Assembly: GCA_035041965.1 (NCBI GenBank)
Contig: JAPYMA010000902.1
Location: forward strand, 1-64,000
DNA from: Anisakis pegreffii
Taxonomy: Eukaryota > Nematoda > Chromadorea > Rhabditida > Anisakidae
Length of the DNA: 64,000 bases
Direction of reading: 5' to 3'
Below are positions 1-12,366 of this stretch, piece by piece (position 1 is the first letter of the stretch; every line of letters begins with the position of its first letter). Below the pieces are notes generated by a model. The model saw only the letters and a program-made list of their open reading frames with translations, searched no databases and was not told the origin of the DNA. The position numbers were made by a program, and so were the translations under genes.

Positions 1-1440
1 GATTCTCTGATTCTATGGTTTCAGAAAAATATATATCTTGTCGGTATTATTGAGGATTTACTGAGACCATCTTCAATAAGCTGCTTTGAAGGTAAACATG
101 TTCAAGCTAACGGCACTATCAGGTTTGCTCTATAGCATAACAAGTTCTCTATACCATTCCCACTCAACCTCCGGATTCAGAAAATCACATATCTTGTCGG
201 GAGATTTTGCTCACCTGCGGTGATATAGCTAATTTTATAAAGGTGTCTCAACTAGCACTAGTTCAGTAACATTGTATCACTACAGATCGATCGATCTGTG
301 CGTTATTATTACCACTATGAGGTTTACCATTTTCAAGCTACCGGTACCCTCAGCTTTGCCAGGTAGCATGTGAATTTTATTGCACCATTCGATTGCCCAG
401 AATCTCTACATTCAGAATATCACCTATTTTGCCGAGCAATAATGAATAGTTGAGGATATGTAGCTATTTTCTCAATAATGTAAGGGTTGCCAACTTCGAG
501 CCTACGTACTCTCAGCTTTGCCCAGTAACATATGAATTATTGTGCACCATTCGATCTAACTGAATCACTACATTCAGAAAACATATATTTTGTAGAGCAA
601 ATCCGCTTTCATGAGGAGATATGGCTATTTTCATAAAACTATATCAACAACAAGCGCAAAATCGCTCATTCATTTAAATTCTATCACTAGTGATCAATAT
701 CAGCAAGTTGCTATAGCTCTATAGAGGTTACCAACTTCAAGGTAACCATACTCTCAAGTTTGCTCGGTAACATGCGAATTTCTTTGCAGCCTTCGATTAC
801 TCGGAACCTATACATTCAGAATACCATATATTTTGCCGACCAATTATGATTAGATGAGCAGATATAGCTATTTCCTCAGTATAGCTATACGGTTAGCCAT
901 CTTCGAGCCTACCGTACCCTCAAGTTTGCCCGATAACATATGGATATTTGTACACCGGTCGATCCAACGGGATCCCTAGATTCCGAAAAACATTTATTTT
1001 GTCGAGCGATTTTGCTTTCTTCAGGAGATATAGCTATTTTCATGAAACTATATCAACAACAAGCATAAAATCGCTTATTCATATAAATTCTATCACTATT
1101 GATCAATCTCAATATGTTTCTATAGCTATATAGAGGTTACCATCTTTAAGATAACCATACTCTCACTTTCCCCGGTAACATACGAATTTCTTTGCCCCAT
1201 TCAATTGCTCGGAATCTCTACATTCAGAATTTCGTATATTTTGCGTAGCAATTATGAATAGATGAACAGATAGAACTATTTTCTCAATGCTTGTGGCCAT
1301 CTTCGAGCCTACCGTAATCTTCGCTTTGCCCAGTAACATATAAATTTCTGTACACCGTTCAATCCAGCGGAATCTTTAGATAACGAAAAACATATATTTT
1401 GTTGAGCAATTCTGCTCACACATCAACGATTTTCTCAACT
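1..1440 (+). repeat. Degenerate tandem repeat, ~405 bp period
   Basis: The stretch is built from diverged copies of one unit. The word beginning ggttacc/ggtttacc recurs near 322, 726 and 1135. A second landmark, containing cttcgagcctac, recurs near 493, 900 and 1306. The period is therefore about 405 bp, made of two related sub-blocks of roughly 168 and 238 bp. Each sub-block carries a version of ttgcccggtaacat followed by cattcagaa and ttttgccgagcaa. Short open frames here are by-products of the repeat. No transposase or terminal repeats were recognised. It may be satellite-like or the non-coding body of an unknown transposon. Confidence 0.8.
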
Positions 1441-1629
1441 CATCTCAGGTGGTTGGGTGGCTCATTCCAATACATTTGTTGTGCACTGAGCAATGTGCAC
1501 GAGGAGTTAGCAAATTCATAATCGCCGTTTTCAATCTAGCGGTACTCTCAAATTTGCGTGGCAACATGTCTTCTCCTCTCAACCGTCCGATTCTTCAGAT
1601 TCTCCGGTTCCAGAAAAGTATATATGTGG

Positions 1630-1815
1630 TGGGACTAAGGTTTGCACGGGATCCCGGGATTTCATTGAAAATCGGTTTCAGTTTCCAGAGTAAGCAAGTT
1701 GAATTCCCAACCAATTTGTTCACGCTAGGGTTTGCACGAAATCCCAGGATTACAGTTCTGATCCCGATCCCGGTATTTAAGTTTTGAAAAATTCCGGGAT
1801 TTCGGGATTTGATAA
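1630..1815. repeat. Short direct repeats with GATCCCGGGAT-like words
   Basis: A word of about 25 bp (ggtttgcacg + RRATCCCRGGATT) occurs twice about 95 bp apart. It is followed by further copies of the words cccgg and gggattt. The sequence is GC-richer than its surroundings and locally palindromic. It looks like a small element or an eroded repeat, not a gene. The flanking 1816-2439 bp holds no gene that I can support. Confidence 0.45.
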
Positions 1816-2439
1816 AGCAGGTCAATTTGTGTGAATTTTGATAGTATGGCCATCTCGAAGCAAGCCTTAATCATATCCATCTAATTTATATGCAGTTATC
1901 TTTGCTGTTTGCCTCCTATCATTGATGTTCAGTTAATTGTAAGAAAATAGACGCAATTCGGACGAGTGACATGATCAGCGACGGCTCGATGAACTTTTAC
2001 GTAACATTTCATTGAATATTTAACTGATTATTCTGCTCTTCATTGGTTTATATCACCCTCATCTGGATGCATTTCTATGTAATAGACTAACAGAGATAAG
2101 CACATTTTCTAATGAAAACCAAGAGCAGCAAAGTTCAATGAAATTTTGAGTCGCTTCCTCTCGCAAGATTTGTTCGGCTTCAATATTCCCTCTATTAATT
2201 CAACTGCATGTTCCAAAGATTGCAAGTCTTTTTACTTTGCTATTTGGAAACGTTTTCATCCGATCGAAATTATCAAATATGTAAGTGCTCGATGGTTGGA
2301 TGAAAATCCATTGCGGATATTTTTTACCTTTTTAGATAAACTTCGAACTTTTAATTATTTCGAAATTCAAATTATATAATTCATGCGGTGCATTTCTTCC
2401 GTAAAAAATATCTGCTGGATCGACTGATGTAAAAATATT

Positions 2440-3035
2440 CATATGTTATTGGGCAAACTTGAGGAGACGGTAGGCTCGAAGATGGCAAACCCCATTTCAT
2501 TAAGAAAATAGCTACTTCTCCTCAACAAAGCAAAATCGCTCAACTAAATATATGTTTCTCTGAAAGTAGAGATTCTAAGGAATCGAACGGTGCAAACAAA
2601 TTCATATGTCACCGGGCAAAGCTGAGGGTACTGGTACCTTGAATATTTTAACGCCTATATTGCTGCATTAATGTATAACATTGATCTATAGTGATATAAT
2701 GTGCATTGAATGAGTGCCTCTGCGCTAATTGAGATGCCTTTACAAAAATAGCTATATCTTCTCAAGAAAGCAAAATCACTGTAGAAGATATATGCTTTTC
2801 TGAATTCAGAGATTCCGCTGGATCGACCGGTATACAAATATTCATATGTTATTGGGCAAACTTGAGGAAGCGGTAGGCTCGAAGATGGCAAACCGCATTT
2901 CATTAAGAAAATAGCCATATCTCCTCAAGAAAGCAAAATCGCTCGATAAAATCTATGTCTCTCTGAAAGTAGAGATTCTGAACAATTGAAAGGTGCAAAC
3001 AAATTCATATGTCACCGGGCAAAGCTGAGGGTAAG
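2440..3035 (-). repeat. Reverse-oriented copies of the ~405 bp repeat
   Basis: This is the same repeat family as at the window start, now on the opposite strand. The word gggcaaacttgagga occurs at about 2452 and 2854. The word tcaccgggcaaagctgaggg occurs at about 2609 and 3013. Both spacings are about 402-404 bp, so the array period is conserved after inversion. Confidence 0.75.
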
Positions 3036-3317
3036 AATAGCTATATCTCGTCAAGAAATCAAGTTTGCCCAACAACATATAAATATTTGTACACCAGTCG
3101 ATCCAGCAGAATCGCTGAATTCAGAAAAACACATATCTTCTACAGTGATTTTGCTTTCTTGAGAAGATATAGCTATTTTTCTAAAGGCATCTCAATTAGC
3201 GCAGAGGCACTCATTCAATGCACATTGTATCACTATAGATCAATGTTATACATTAATACAGCAATATAGGCGTTAAAATATTCAAGGTACCAGTACCCTC
3301 AGCTTTGCCCGGTGACA
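2607..3317. repeat. Near-perfect foldback (inverted repeat), ~258-bp arms
   Basis: The arm at 2607-2864 is the reverse complement of the arm at 3060-3317 with only scattered mismatches. About 195 bp separate the arms. The outer ends are exact: tgtcaccgggcaaagctgag on the left and its complement on the right. Translations of the two arms on opposite strands are almost identical, which shows the inversion is recent compared with the decay of neighbouring repeat copies. A transcript through it would form a long hairpin. From 3318 to 4119 nothing recognisable is present. Confidence 0.8.
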
Positions 3318-4119
3318 GTTTTTATTGTGCTTTATGATGAGATTGTTTATTATTGAATGGAAAGTATTTCGATTCAAGTAGTGAAAGAATCCGATTGTTG
3401 CTCATTAAAAATTTGATTATTGTCTGAGTGTTTTCTGCCTTAAAGCACCACTATAACAACGCACCTTAATCAGTATTACGTCTTGCCCAGACGACAGGCA
3501 AACACAGGCCACTGAGCAGACAGGACGACCTTTGTATAGATCATTTTGAATAATTTATCTGGATTCAAGGAAAATATCTGTGCAAAGGGAAGAAACATTC
3601 AAACCGTCAGTGATAAAGGTCATGACAGAATTAAGACATGATCGATGTCGGCGATTCTTAATCTGTGTGCTAAAAAGATTGAGGATGAAGCATAATGTAT
3701 GCGATGACCGCAGATAAGATCGCGTACATCAAACTGTGATTATTATAAAAGGCTGTGTGACTAAAAGTCTAATTTCTATGCCATAATAGCAAAAATATTG
3801 GAAAACAACAAGTGGTAGCCTACAAGAGCATATAGGTGACGACAGGACATGAATAATGTTGGCATCACTATCACCATATCCGATATAAAGATGAAATTAT
3901 AGAGTCGGCAGTCATTATGTTTTTGTCATGAAGTGGGTAATGCATTCGTTGCAAAGAAATAGAAGACTTGATCTATAAAACTGAATAAGAAATACTATAA
4001 CAGCGGAAAGAATAAATTCTGACAAAGCTGCAACATGACATAGGCGATTGAAATGTGCGAAAATCTAGCATTACCAGCATCACTATATTCCAACTAACGC
4101 TACTAACAGCGATTTCCCC

Positions 4120-4500
4120 ACACCACTCGATTCTTCAGAACATATACATTCAGAATGTCATATATTGTCGAGCAGTTTTGCTTGCTTGACGAGATATAGC
4201 TATTTCCTTAAATCTACTCAAATATCGCAGTCGCGTTCATTCCTATACACTGTATCACTACAGATCAATGTATGCATTACCATATCTCCATAGTGGTTAC
4301 CATTTTCAAGCTACCGGTACTCTCAGGTTTGCCCAGTAACATGTGAATTTCTCTACACCATTCGATTCCTCGAAACTTCTAGATTCAAAATATTATATAC
4401 TTTGCTGAGCAATTTTGCTTGCTTGAGGAGATATAGCTATTTTCATAAATCTATCTCAAATAGCGCAATCGCGCTCATTCCTAAACATTGTTTCACTGCA
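4120..4500 (+). repeat. Isolated copies of the same repeat family, ~240 bp spacing
   Basis: Two copies of the larger sub-block follow one another. The words attcagaa.gtcatata and gcttgcttga.gagatatagct appear at about 4150-4200 and again about 238 bp later. This matches the ~238-bp sub-block of the array at the window start. It is a separate insertion of the family and contains no gene. From 4501 to 5209 I see no gene, only short AT-rich runs (aataat repeats near 5050). Confidence 0.65.
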
Positions 4501-5209
4501 CATCAACTGAAAGTGTCATAGATTAAAACACATTGTAAAGCCCAATTGTATAATAACGCACCACCGCACTACAACAAAAAGCCACCCTCATGACACTGCT
4601 ATCAATTAGTCTCCAGCCTCCCGGAGTTTCTTGTTCGTTCAGCATAAAAGCATACCTCACGATTATCATTACAACTAACCTAAGTTGTTCAATTTTGAGA
4701 GTAAGCAACTGAACCGTTTGGTGTGATAATTGCTAATTTCCTCACGGCGGCTGAATTCGTATCAAAGAAAACTCATCTAAAATAATTCGGATGAAATTCT
4801 CCTATCAAAGATTGAATCATCCAGTTGATTTGAAATCGTTTTCTCGATGATTTCAGAATGATTGGCATCAATTTTGTCACTGATTCGATGATGCATGTAA
4901 ATGGAACAAATACGAAAAAACAGCATTTGATTACTTGTTTTGTAGGATATCACTGATGCGTTAGTTAATGAACTTGTTTCAACCAACCAATAAAACTATG
5001 TTCAGGAAAGGAATAGTTAAGAGAAGATAGAGGAGTATGGTGGTGCTCATAATAATAATAATTATAATAATGATAATTACGACGAAGGGTCATATTCGTT
5101 GAGCAGGGATTAGGTTATTCCAGAGAAATCTAACCCATTTCGGAACAACGACCCGGTTCGTGTATTTAAAGCGATTCGAATTTAGTTGTGCTCAGCAAAT
5201 TCATTCTAA

Positions 5210-5890
5210 ATGAAACAACTTATTTTCGTTGCGTTAATCACCTTCACTATCGTTCACCTGAATGCTGAGAGTGTTCATTGGCGTGAGTTTCTTATTACTT
5301 GTATGCTCACTTCTGTGCTGCTGTCTCTTAAATGTCCTTCTTGCTAATAGCATATCTTTGGCTTTGCAGATGCATTACTAGACAACAATTTATCTCTGAT
5401 GCATTTTGTTAGTAAGAAATTGAGAAGGTCATGTCGATACCTCTCCGTTTTCCTGACATTTCCCCGATTCAGTCATTCCACAGCAATATTCGCTTCGAAG
5501 CAAATTGGCTGTACGAAATGTTCGTGAGTTGTGTTGATCGGTATACAGTGTCAATCAGTGAATATTCGAATGAATGCATTGGAATGTCAACTCTCATATA
5601 TTGGAATCGAACAGTTAAAAGAGACGTGCTCAATTGTAGAATGGCGAGATATGTCATGCGAGACAAAAGATGGCGTTGGATCAGATAGACTGGCTAAAGA
5701 GCCAGCTGTTTGCAAATTGTTATTGCGTGAGACTGGCCTAGATGGTGACACTAACGATAACAAAAGACCAGCGCTGGACACCAATACTGGATGTTTTGAT
5801 GTTAGTATTGTTGATGTCCTTCGAGCATCTTATCTAGAACGAAGTGGCACTTATATTGAACGCAATCTGACCATTTATCGACATTTGTAA
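5210..5890 (+). CDS. Small secreted cysteine-containing protein (hypothetical)
   Basis: Two exons, 5210-5282 and 5559-5890, join in phase across a GTGAGT...AATCAG intron and encode 134 residues. The first ~20 residues (MKQLIFVALITFTIVHLNAE) are a classical signal peptide. The mature part has five cysteines spread over about 80 residues and a hydrophilic, threonine/asparagine-rich middle. A TATA-like tatttaaa lies about 45 bp upstream of the start. I do not recognise the family. Other in-phase acceptors would shorten the second exon, so its 5' edge is the weakest part of the model. The reading frame, the signal peptide and the decayed partial copy downstream together support a real gene. It is likely secreted; function unknown. 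Confidence 0.5.
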
Positions 5891-6118
5891 TGTGAGTACT
5901 TTAGGAGACTGTAAACGGTACCGTCCGAACATACTGTGATTTGCTGTGTCCAAATGCAGACTCGGTATATCTGATCAAACGTGAACCACAAGTGCATCGA
6001 TCTTGTTTCGCATTTTATACACAAGGCAAAGAGAAACGAGGAAACGACTGGTTCATGTGGAGGAGTGGGGTGAATTCATTCGAGATTAGTTTGATTGTCA
6101 GCATTCGAGATTAGTTTG

Positions 6119-6205
6119 ATTGTTAGTACTCTTGATGTCCTTCGAGCATCTTGACATCTTATCTGGAAGTGGCACTAAATTCTGAACGCGATCTGCCTGA
6201 ATTTC
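6119..6205 (+). pseudogene. Decayed partial duplicate of the 3' end of the 5.2-5.9 kb gene
   Basis: The word ttgatgtccttcgagcatct at 6132-6152 also occurs in the coding exon at about 5811-5831. Flanking similarity continues on both sides (gttagta.t before it; tctgg/tcta...agtggcact and gaacgc.atctg after it). A tgacatct insertion and other changes break the frame. It is a remnant of a local duplication. Confidence 0.6.
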
Positions 6206-8094
6206 AACGCTTGTATTTTTGATTGCCAACATCTGACGAATGACCACAAAATTGCAGCCATCTGATGAAAATGGCAAAGCGATAGTGATGAATGAGGCGA
6301 GCCAATAAACAAGTGAACATTTATTCGGCGAAATGGAATGCCTTGCTTAACGCTTGTATTTTCAGAAGTGTCGTTTATCAGAGATCACATTCACAATCAG
6401 ATGCGAATTTGCATTCGCACGTAAAGCATTCCCGAACGACGAAGAACTGTTCGCAAAAGTACGTAAACTTACGTAATTAGGGTTGTATCCGATCGAATGC
6501 ATCTCCAACCAGAACAACATTTATTCATTAATGCACTTATTTGCTTATCAGTTTGTACTTTCATCTGTTCTCAACTCTACTTCTCATTTGAATTCATAAG
6601 GTTCTGAGACGGGGTTTACAGAACGATTCTTGCTGTGAGACAACACTGATGAAACAATTTATATCGCTATTTGTTCACATAATATCACAACCGAAAACAA
6701 AAAAGTGCAAAATAATCTAGCAAAATAACAAAAAGTATCCTTATCATTACAAACCAAACGAATAAATAGTGACCGATTATCAAAGTCACAGCATTCTACG
6801 TAACGTAAATAATTTAGAAAATATCAATATGAAATACAGTCAAATTATCTCCCAAGAAATCATCTGTAGAATAGTGGTATGCTTCGATGAAGGGATCAGA
6901 GTTGAGAATGCTTAACGACGTGATAACCGATCTAGGGATAGATGGGAATATGGGTGTTGCCCTACCTGGAAGGATTCCAGAAGTTGCAAGTGATGGTAGA
7001 GGAATTTCTGGAAGTCATGGAAGAAAACCCATACCCACTTTTTGAACTGGATTCAAAAAATGAGACAAAATGCAACTCAGAGAAGTTCTTTTCGAAGGAT
7101 GTCCTACTCAAAACCAAAAATGACAAGAAAGCCATCTCAGTTCAAATTGATATAAATATGTTCTCTTTAAAATTGGAGTATTGCTCAGCTTAATTAAGTA
7201 TATCACTTTATAAAACTGCATCAGTAGATCCGTATAAACTCAATCTATCTTCCTTGTTGTCAACTATCTATGCCCTTTATCAATACGCTCTCTGTTTACA
7301 AATAGATGATCAGCCATTTCGGATTGTTTTCTTGAGAACCGTTAGTTATCTTAACAACTGCAAACATTCTCTTTGCAATTCAGTCATGATAACGACCGAA
7401 TTTAAATCGATCTCGGGAAAGAAACAAGAAATTGCATTCTCTGAATGAACAATTACATCCTCAAGAATATTTTATAAGATAAAACTGATTACTCGCGAAG
7501 CGTTGCTACAAAAAGAATTAATTCTACTGGGTGGAATTACTAGAATCGATACACAAACAAAGCACAACCAAACCAAAAAATGAAGTGAATCACAACAACG
7601 AATTTCAAATTCTCATTGATCAAACAAAAGTGGAATGCCATCAAACAACGCAATGCGTTCACCACCAATGGATAAGTGGATTCTCAAAAAAAAAACATTA
7701 TATGAGACTAAAAAACAACTGTACAAGTGATAGTTGTCATGTCTAAAAGTTGAAGTGACCAATGACAATCACCAACGTCAGAAAAATGCTTTAGAACAAA
7801 CTGTTAACTTTATCACAGAATAGTTATTATTGTTGGGGGATAAGGGGGGGAGGGACAAGCAGGCGTTTTGAGGACATTTACACAGTAACACCACACTGAC
7901 CTTACTACCCAATCGCCTAAATTTACGATATAATCGCGAATAATATTTCATAATCAGAAATAAAAATAATACAGTCGAATCTTCTCTATTGAATGGTCAT
8001 TCATCATGTTCATTCGTGAATACGATACATAAATTATAGTGAATCGACGATAGAGATACCAACATTTACGTGTGGCTGAACGCAAAATCGGTGA
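6206..8094. other. Intergenic stretch, no supportable gene
   Basis: Several open frames of 60-85 codons occur here, but none has a signal peptide, a recognisable domain or convincing splice sites. A G-rich run (about 7834-7858) is the only compositional landmark. The downstream end abuts the 3' end of the minus-strand V-ATPase gene. Confidence 0.5.
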
Positions 8095-9855
8095 TCAGTC
8101 AAAGAATCTCCTGTTCGGATTTTCACCGAATAACGCCGTACGAATTTGTGGTATTATCTAAAAGAAATACATATCAGCAAATGACAGAACAAATCGTTCG
8201 ATTTTTACAGGTATTGTACCGATCAAATGAGAATATAATCAGAAACCCATTGAAGTAAACGAATGTGACTTGAGTTCGAAATTGAAAATGTGCTGTTTAT
8301 TAACCTGATTAGCAATAAGTTCAAGCCGTGATTCCAACGTAGATGATACACGAATTTTGCCGCCTTTCGCCGATAACTCAATACCACCAGCACTCTCTGA
8401 CGGTAGGCAGTTGGCTTGATCGATTACAACCTGAACAACTTGACTTATAAGAGACACCGATTTTGATATTAAAATTAGGGAAGATCATCGACTATGCACA
8501 TCAAACGAATGTTGAAAGTAAGCGACAAATTAGATGAACCTTTGTTTTCTCTCCCCAAGAACTTTCCACTTCCTTTATGCATTCAGGAAGAAGCTGTTCG
8601 ACGAGTTTCACATCCTGACTTCGACACTGCAGAACCACCTCTTTTTCGAGCATTTGATATAACGCCTTAACATAAGGAATTCCGATGTTTTCCGACAATA
8701 TTTCAAAAAGAATAATGAGCCAAAACAAATCTAATAAGGAGGATGAAGCACTGAACGACGGGTCGCAATGCCCTTCAAATCTCATGTCGTAGTGGAGATT
8801 TCCCACTGCTGCGTACATCGAACGGACGATTATTACACCAAGAAAGTATACTGAGTCACATTCCACATTCTTACTAGCATCAGAGACTATCCGGACAAAA
8901 ATTAGGGATCTTATGTAGCCGATTCATATTCAATAACGTCTTCTTCGGGGAGGATTCTGCATTAACTTTCGTCCATTTATAAGATAAATGAGAAATGCAA
9001 TGCGAAAACCTGGAGCATAAGACCCTTGAGAATTGATGGATAATGCTGATGATTCGCAGAAATCCGACTGAGATTGACACGAGCCTCTTCGAGAACTTTG
9101 TGCAGGTGATCTTCACGTGCCTGAAATTTGAGTGATACTTATACATCGGTGCTATTGGCGTTCGTATTGAAGCAAATACGGTTTTCAGAGAATTGACATT
9201 GAATTTGCTACCGCCAATGATTCTTGAGCAACCTTAACTTGTAAGCTTATCTGATGCTCATCTATTACTGCTAACCGAAATGCTCCAAAAAGAAAACGCC
9301 GAACACAAGCAGTAGGATGACTGGAGGGCTCGTTCATCACTCACCTTAAGACACTTAAGACGACCTTGATTTAACATATTCGAACTTTGAATTTTCCGTT
9401 GAAGTTCAACTTGCTTCTCTTTTTTCTCATAATATTCAAGAATCTTCGCACGCTGCTGCTGAACAAGACGACCCTGAAGAGAAAATTCATGCAGGTGTCA
9501 CATAACCACCGAACCCATCATTATCATATCACTTTCTGTAACATTCTCAGTCGTTTCAAAGAATAGCCCATTGAACATATTACAAAAATTTCACAGATTT
9601 TATTCAGTGAAGCGATCATCTGAATCTGAACGCTGAACGAATGTCACCAAATAAGAAATCAACTCAATTTATACCTGAATAATTTCGAAACCAATATGAA
9701 TATAAATATGCACAAACAATGACTCGAACCTTTTCAATATTGAATTCCTCCTCAGCCTTAGCATCAATTTCTTCGGCCTTTTCATTCGCCTCTTGTTCAA
9801 TAAATGCCATCATATGGCGTAACTGTTTCTGCACATCATTATCCGATATACCCAT
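8095..9855 (-). CDS. vha-8: V-type H+-ATPase subunit E
   Basis: Six minus-strand exons (9730-9855, 9345-9473, 9010-9120, 8540-8665, 8305-8430, 8095-8157) join in phase 0 throughout and give 226 residues, the expected length of subunit E. The protein starts [15 protein letters not shown] and ends in ENPNRRFFD, and it contains the family signature around LVEQLLPEC and the [11 protein letters not shown] block. Subunit E is part of the peripheral stalk that holds the V1 ATPase sector to V0 during rotation in organelle and plasma membranes. The first ~100 residues are a long, charged helix, as in the family. One donor (GTTCAT after exon 4) and one acceptor (TTAAG before exon 4) are weak, but conservation across the junctions fixes them. 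It lies downstream of the Nudix gene on the same strand, 827 bp away. Confidence 0.97.
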
Positions 9856-10681
9856 CTTGCAACTGATCGATGTTCGCCTCAAATGTTACTTATTCATGAA
9901 CATACTCTCATCCGGCCACGATTCGCACACTACGGCCAGTGCAATACTGCTGACCAAATAAAATAACAAGAAATTGGTTAAAAACGACGCACTGTCGATC
10001 GAGAATTGAAATGAAACGGGAATGTGAATAACGCGATAAGCATTCGTCAGTGCTACTCGAAAAACGCCTCACACAACTCACATTCATAAATTCATTGACA
10101 ATATTCAATGAATATGCCCATCCCGATAACAATATGGTAAAAACCAAGAAAATGCTTTAAAAAATTCATGAAATAATCACTGCAAACATATCAATTTCTT
10201 TTGAATATTTCTCGCACATAAAAATTCGACCCGATACGTACATAAAGACCAATAATTGGTCCATGATCAATAGCCGTCCTACTGTAGTCAAATGACGATT
10301 ATCGCACTGAGAGAAATGCGGTTCAATGAATTCGCATCGAATGCGGCAAAAGAATGAATTGAAAGGTAGTTTTTACGGAACGATTCTGGCCTTGATTCTG
10401 AATTGAGCAATTTTTATTGGGAATTGGTTGGCCTTAGTAAGCGCAGACTCTCAATAGCATCTCAATAAGAAGTAAAAAGAACAAAACAATTGCGAAATAG
10501 AAGGAAGGTAAATTCACTGAACTTTGCATTCAACAACAACAACAAGCAAAACAACGGACTGTCAGATGATTTATTTAAAGAAAAACAAAGTTATGTTCAA
10601 GCTCGTTGCCAATAATAAATGAAAATAGCGTCAGCATTATGCAACACCACTCTATCTTAATTACATTGATAACAAGTCAAA
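9856..10681. other. Spacer between vha-8 and the Nudix gene
   Basis: About 0.8 kb of AT-rich sequence between two co-directional minus-strand genes. No coding potential with known similarity was seen. It probably holds the 5' region of vha-8 and the 3' UTR of the Nudix gene. Confidence 0.5.
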
Positions 10682-12366
10682 TCACGTCGTAAAAGTGTAG
10701 CCGAGCAAGAAAGCGTACACCATTCCATCGACGTGCACTTTATCCGAAATTGACTGCACATATGCGAGTGCTTTAGTGCATTCAACTTCGACAACCTGAA
10801 ATGCGTTAGCTATTATACTGTATCAGCTTTTAATGATAGAGTGTCAGGGTCTGATGTGATTCGATGGATCATATGGGGAAATGTCGGAACGTTCGATCGG
10901 TTTCTTTGACACAGATTGATTGAACTGGTCTTTATTTGAATGTGGAATATCGTTGTGAGGTCACCTAACCTCAATAACCTCCGATTCTTCCAGCACTGGT
11001 TTTGGGTTCTGATTTTGCGCCGAATCACCGTCAATTTCAGCGAACGCATAACAGATGGAATTATCGGTCATTTGCGCAGCTAATGGATGCCGAGCTATCG
11101 ACAAGCATTCAACCTGTAACGGAGCATTCTCTCGGTCGCATTCGCTTTCAGTTCTATCACTCTATTTTTTGAGAATATCTTTATTTCGGAGTATTGAATA
11201 TCTTTATTTATTATATCACAAATCCGAAGTTCGAATTCCAACCGAAGAATTTTAAAATTCGGTCGAAATCCCAAATGTCGGAATCTCAAAACGCGAATTC
11301 GGATTCCAATCAAAGACTTTTGAAATTCGGACGGGATTCCCAATGTCGGAACTTTTTTTCGATTCGATTCGGTAAGATTTCGACCGAGCTGAAATTTCGC
11401 TCGGATGCTATCAGCATCTCGAAGTGAGTTATTGAGGCATTCTCACGCCTCGGATGCTTATCAAATAAAGTTGCAATCATCTCAAACAAGCGATCATCTA
11501 AACTGTGACAATACAAAGTCCTACTTAAAATGATTTGTTCAAAGAAAGGAGTGGTGAAGAGTGATGTATGGATGGCTACGTACTTTTGATGCGGTGTAGC
11601 CAGTTTCCTCTTTCAATTCACGTTTTGCTGCGTCAACAATTGTCTCATTGTCGTCCAATAAACCTGTGAATCTATCGAATTTCGCTGCGTTACTTCACAC
11701 CGAACATGAACACATAATTCGTATCAAAGTATGCTTTTGCTCACAAATCTTTTGAATGCATGAAAGCTGCTCTCGCATAGTAAATTGTGTTGCAAATCTG
11801 ATTCACCCATTCACAATTGTACTTCATCTCTGCTCACCGTAACCATTCAGTGCAAGTATTGTCAAGAACCCTTTCATTGCTTCAGTTAATTTCATCGTTC
11901 AACGATCTCTCACACAAGAAAAATGGCAATATTCCATCATAAATAACTGATGAAATGAAAAAGAACAAAACAATAAGAAACTGACCAGCTGGGAACTCAA
12001 AACAATAACCAGCGAGTGGCATTCGATATTCTTTAATAAAAACAAAATATGTTTTGTTGCATTTATGAAGTGTTGCGATCACTTCAACACCGTGTGGACG
12101 GTTTAGTTTTGGTGTTTTGCGATGAATCGATTCACTGATCTAAAACTGTTCAGCGTTGTGCCGATTCGCAATATTCCTATAGCATGAATTATGTCATATG
12201 AACTCAACTTTTCCTCACCACTCTTTTTTATTCTAAATGATGATTTAATCGTTCTCGTCCACTGTCCCTGATGAACAACTTGTTCATTCAAGATTTCAAC
12301 AGGACAATCAATGTTATCCAATGGTGTACCGCTCGTCTTTGACGTATTACTTCCTTGATGTGGCAT
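10682..12366 (-). CDS. ADP-sugar/ADP-ribose pyrophosphatase, Nudix family (NUDT5-like)
   Basis: Five minus-strand exons (12209-12366, 11986-12134, 11584-11663, 10970-11113, 10682-10795) splice in phase to 214 residues, close to human NUDT5 (219). A complete Nudix box (G-x5-E-x7-R-E-U-x-E-E-x-G-U) spans about residues 102-124, beginning GLLDDNET and ending RELKEETGY. The preceding strand, EYRMPLAGYCFEFPAG, is typical of ADP-ribose/ADP-sugar pyrophosphatases, which hydrolyse ADP-ribose to AMP and ribose 5-phosphate. The start at 12366 is chosen because it is the first ATG in frame and lies about 37 nt after an AG acceptor (TGATCAG), a likely trans-splice site. The boundary of exons 1/2 (donor GTTGAG) is the least certain; the other junctions are fixed by the Nudix box and by phase. 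Confidence 0.88.
11190..11430. repeat. AT-rich imperfect repeats inside a Nudix-gene intron
   Basis: Within the 470-bp third intron, variants of aattcgga..ttcc and aatgtcggaa recur. Two close copies, ggtcgaaatcccaaatgtcgg and ggacgggattcccaatgtcg, lie about 70 bp apart. The pattern resembles the small element near 1.7 kb in style, but I cannot align the two confidently. It is probably a degenerate repeat insertion. Confidence 0.4.

Noticed and set aside
1449..1825. Overlapping open frames on both strands (112 and 76 codons)
   Set aside because: They follow the palindromic gatcccgggat repeats, so open frames appear on both strands at once. No start context, splice sites or domain.
2655..3269. 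Two very similar ~87-codon proteins on opposite strands
   Set aside because: Their similarity is explained by the inverted repeat. Neither has protein-like features, and older repeat copies do not keep the frame.
6942..7193. 83-codon frame in the 6-8 kb spacer
   Set aside because: A second frame over the same bases is equally open, and no splice partner or domain was found.
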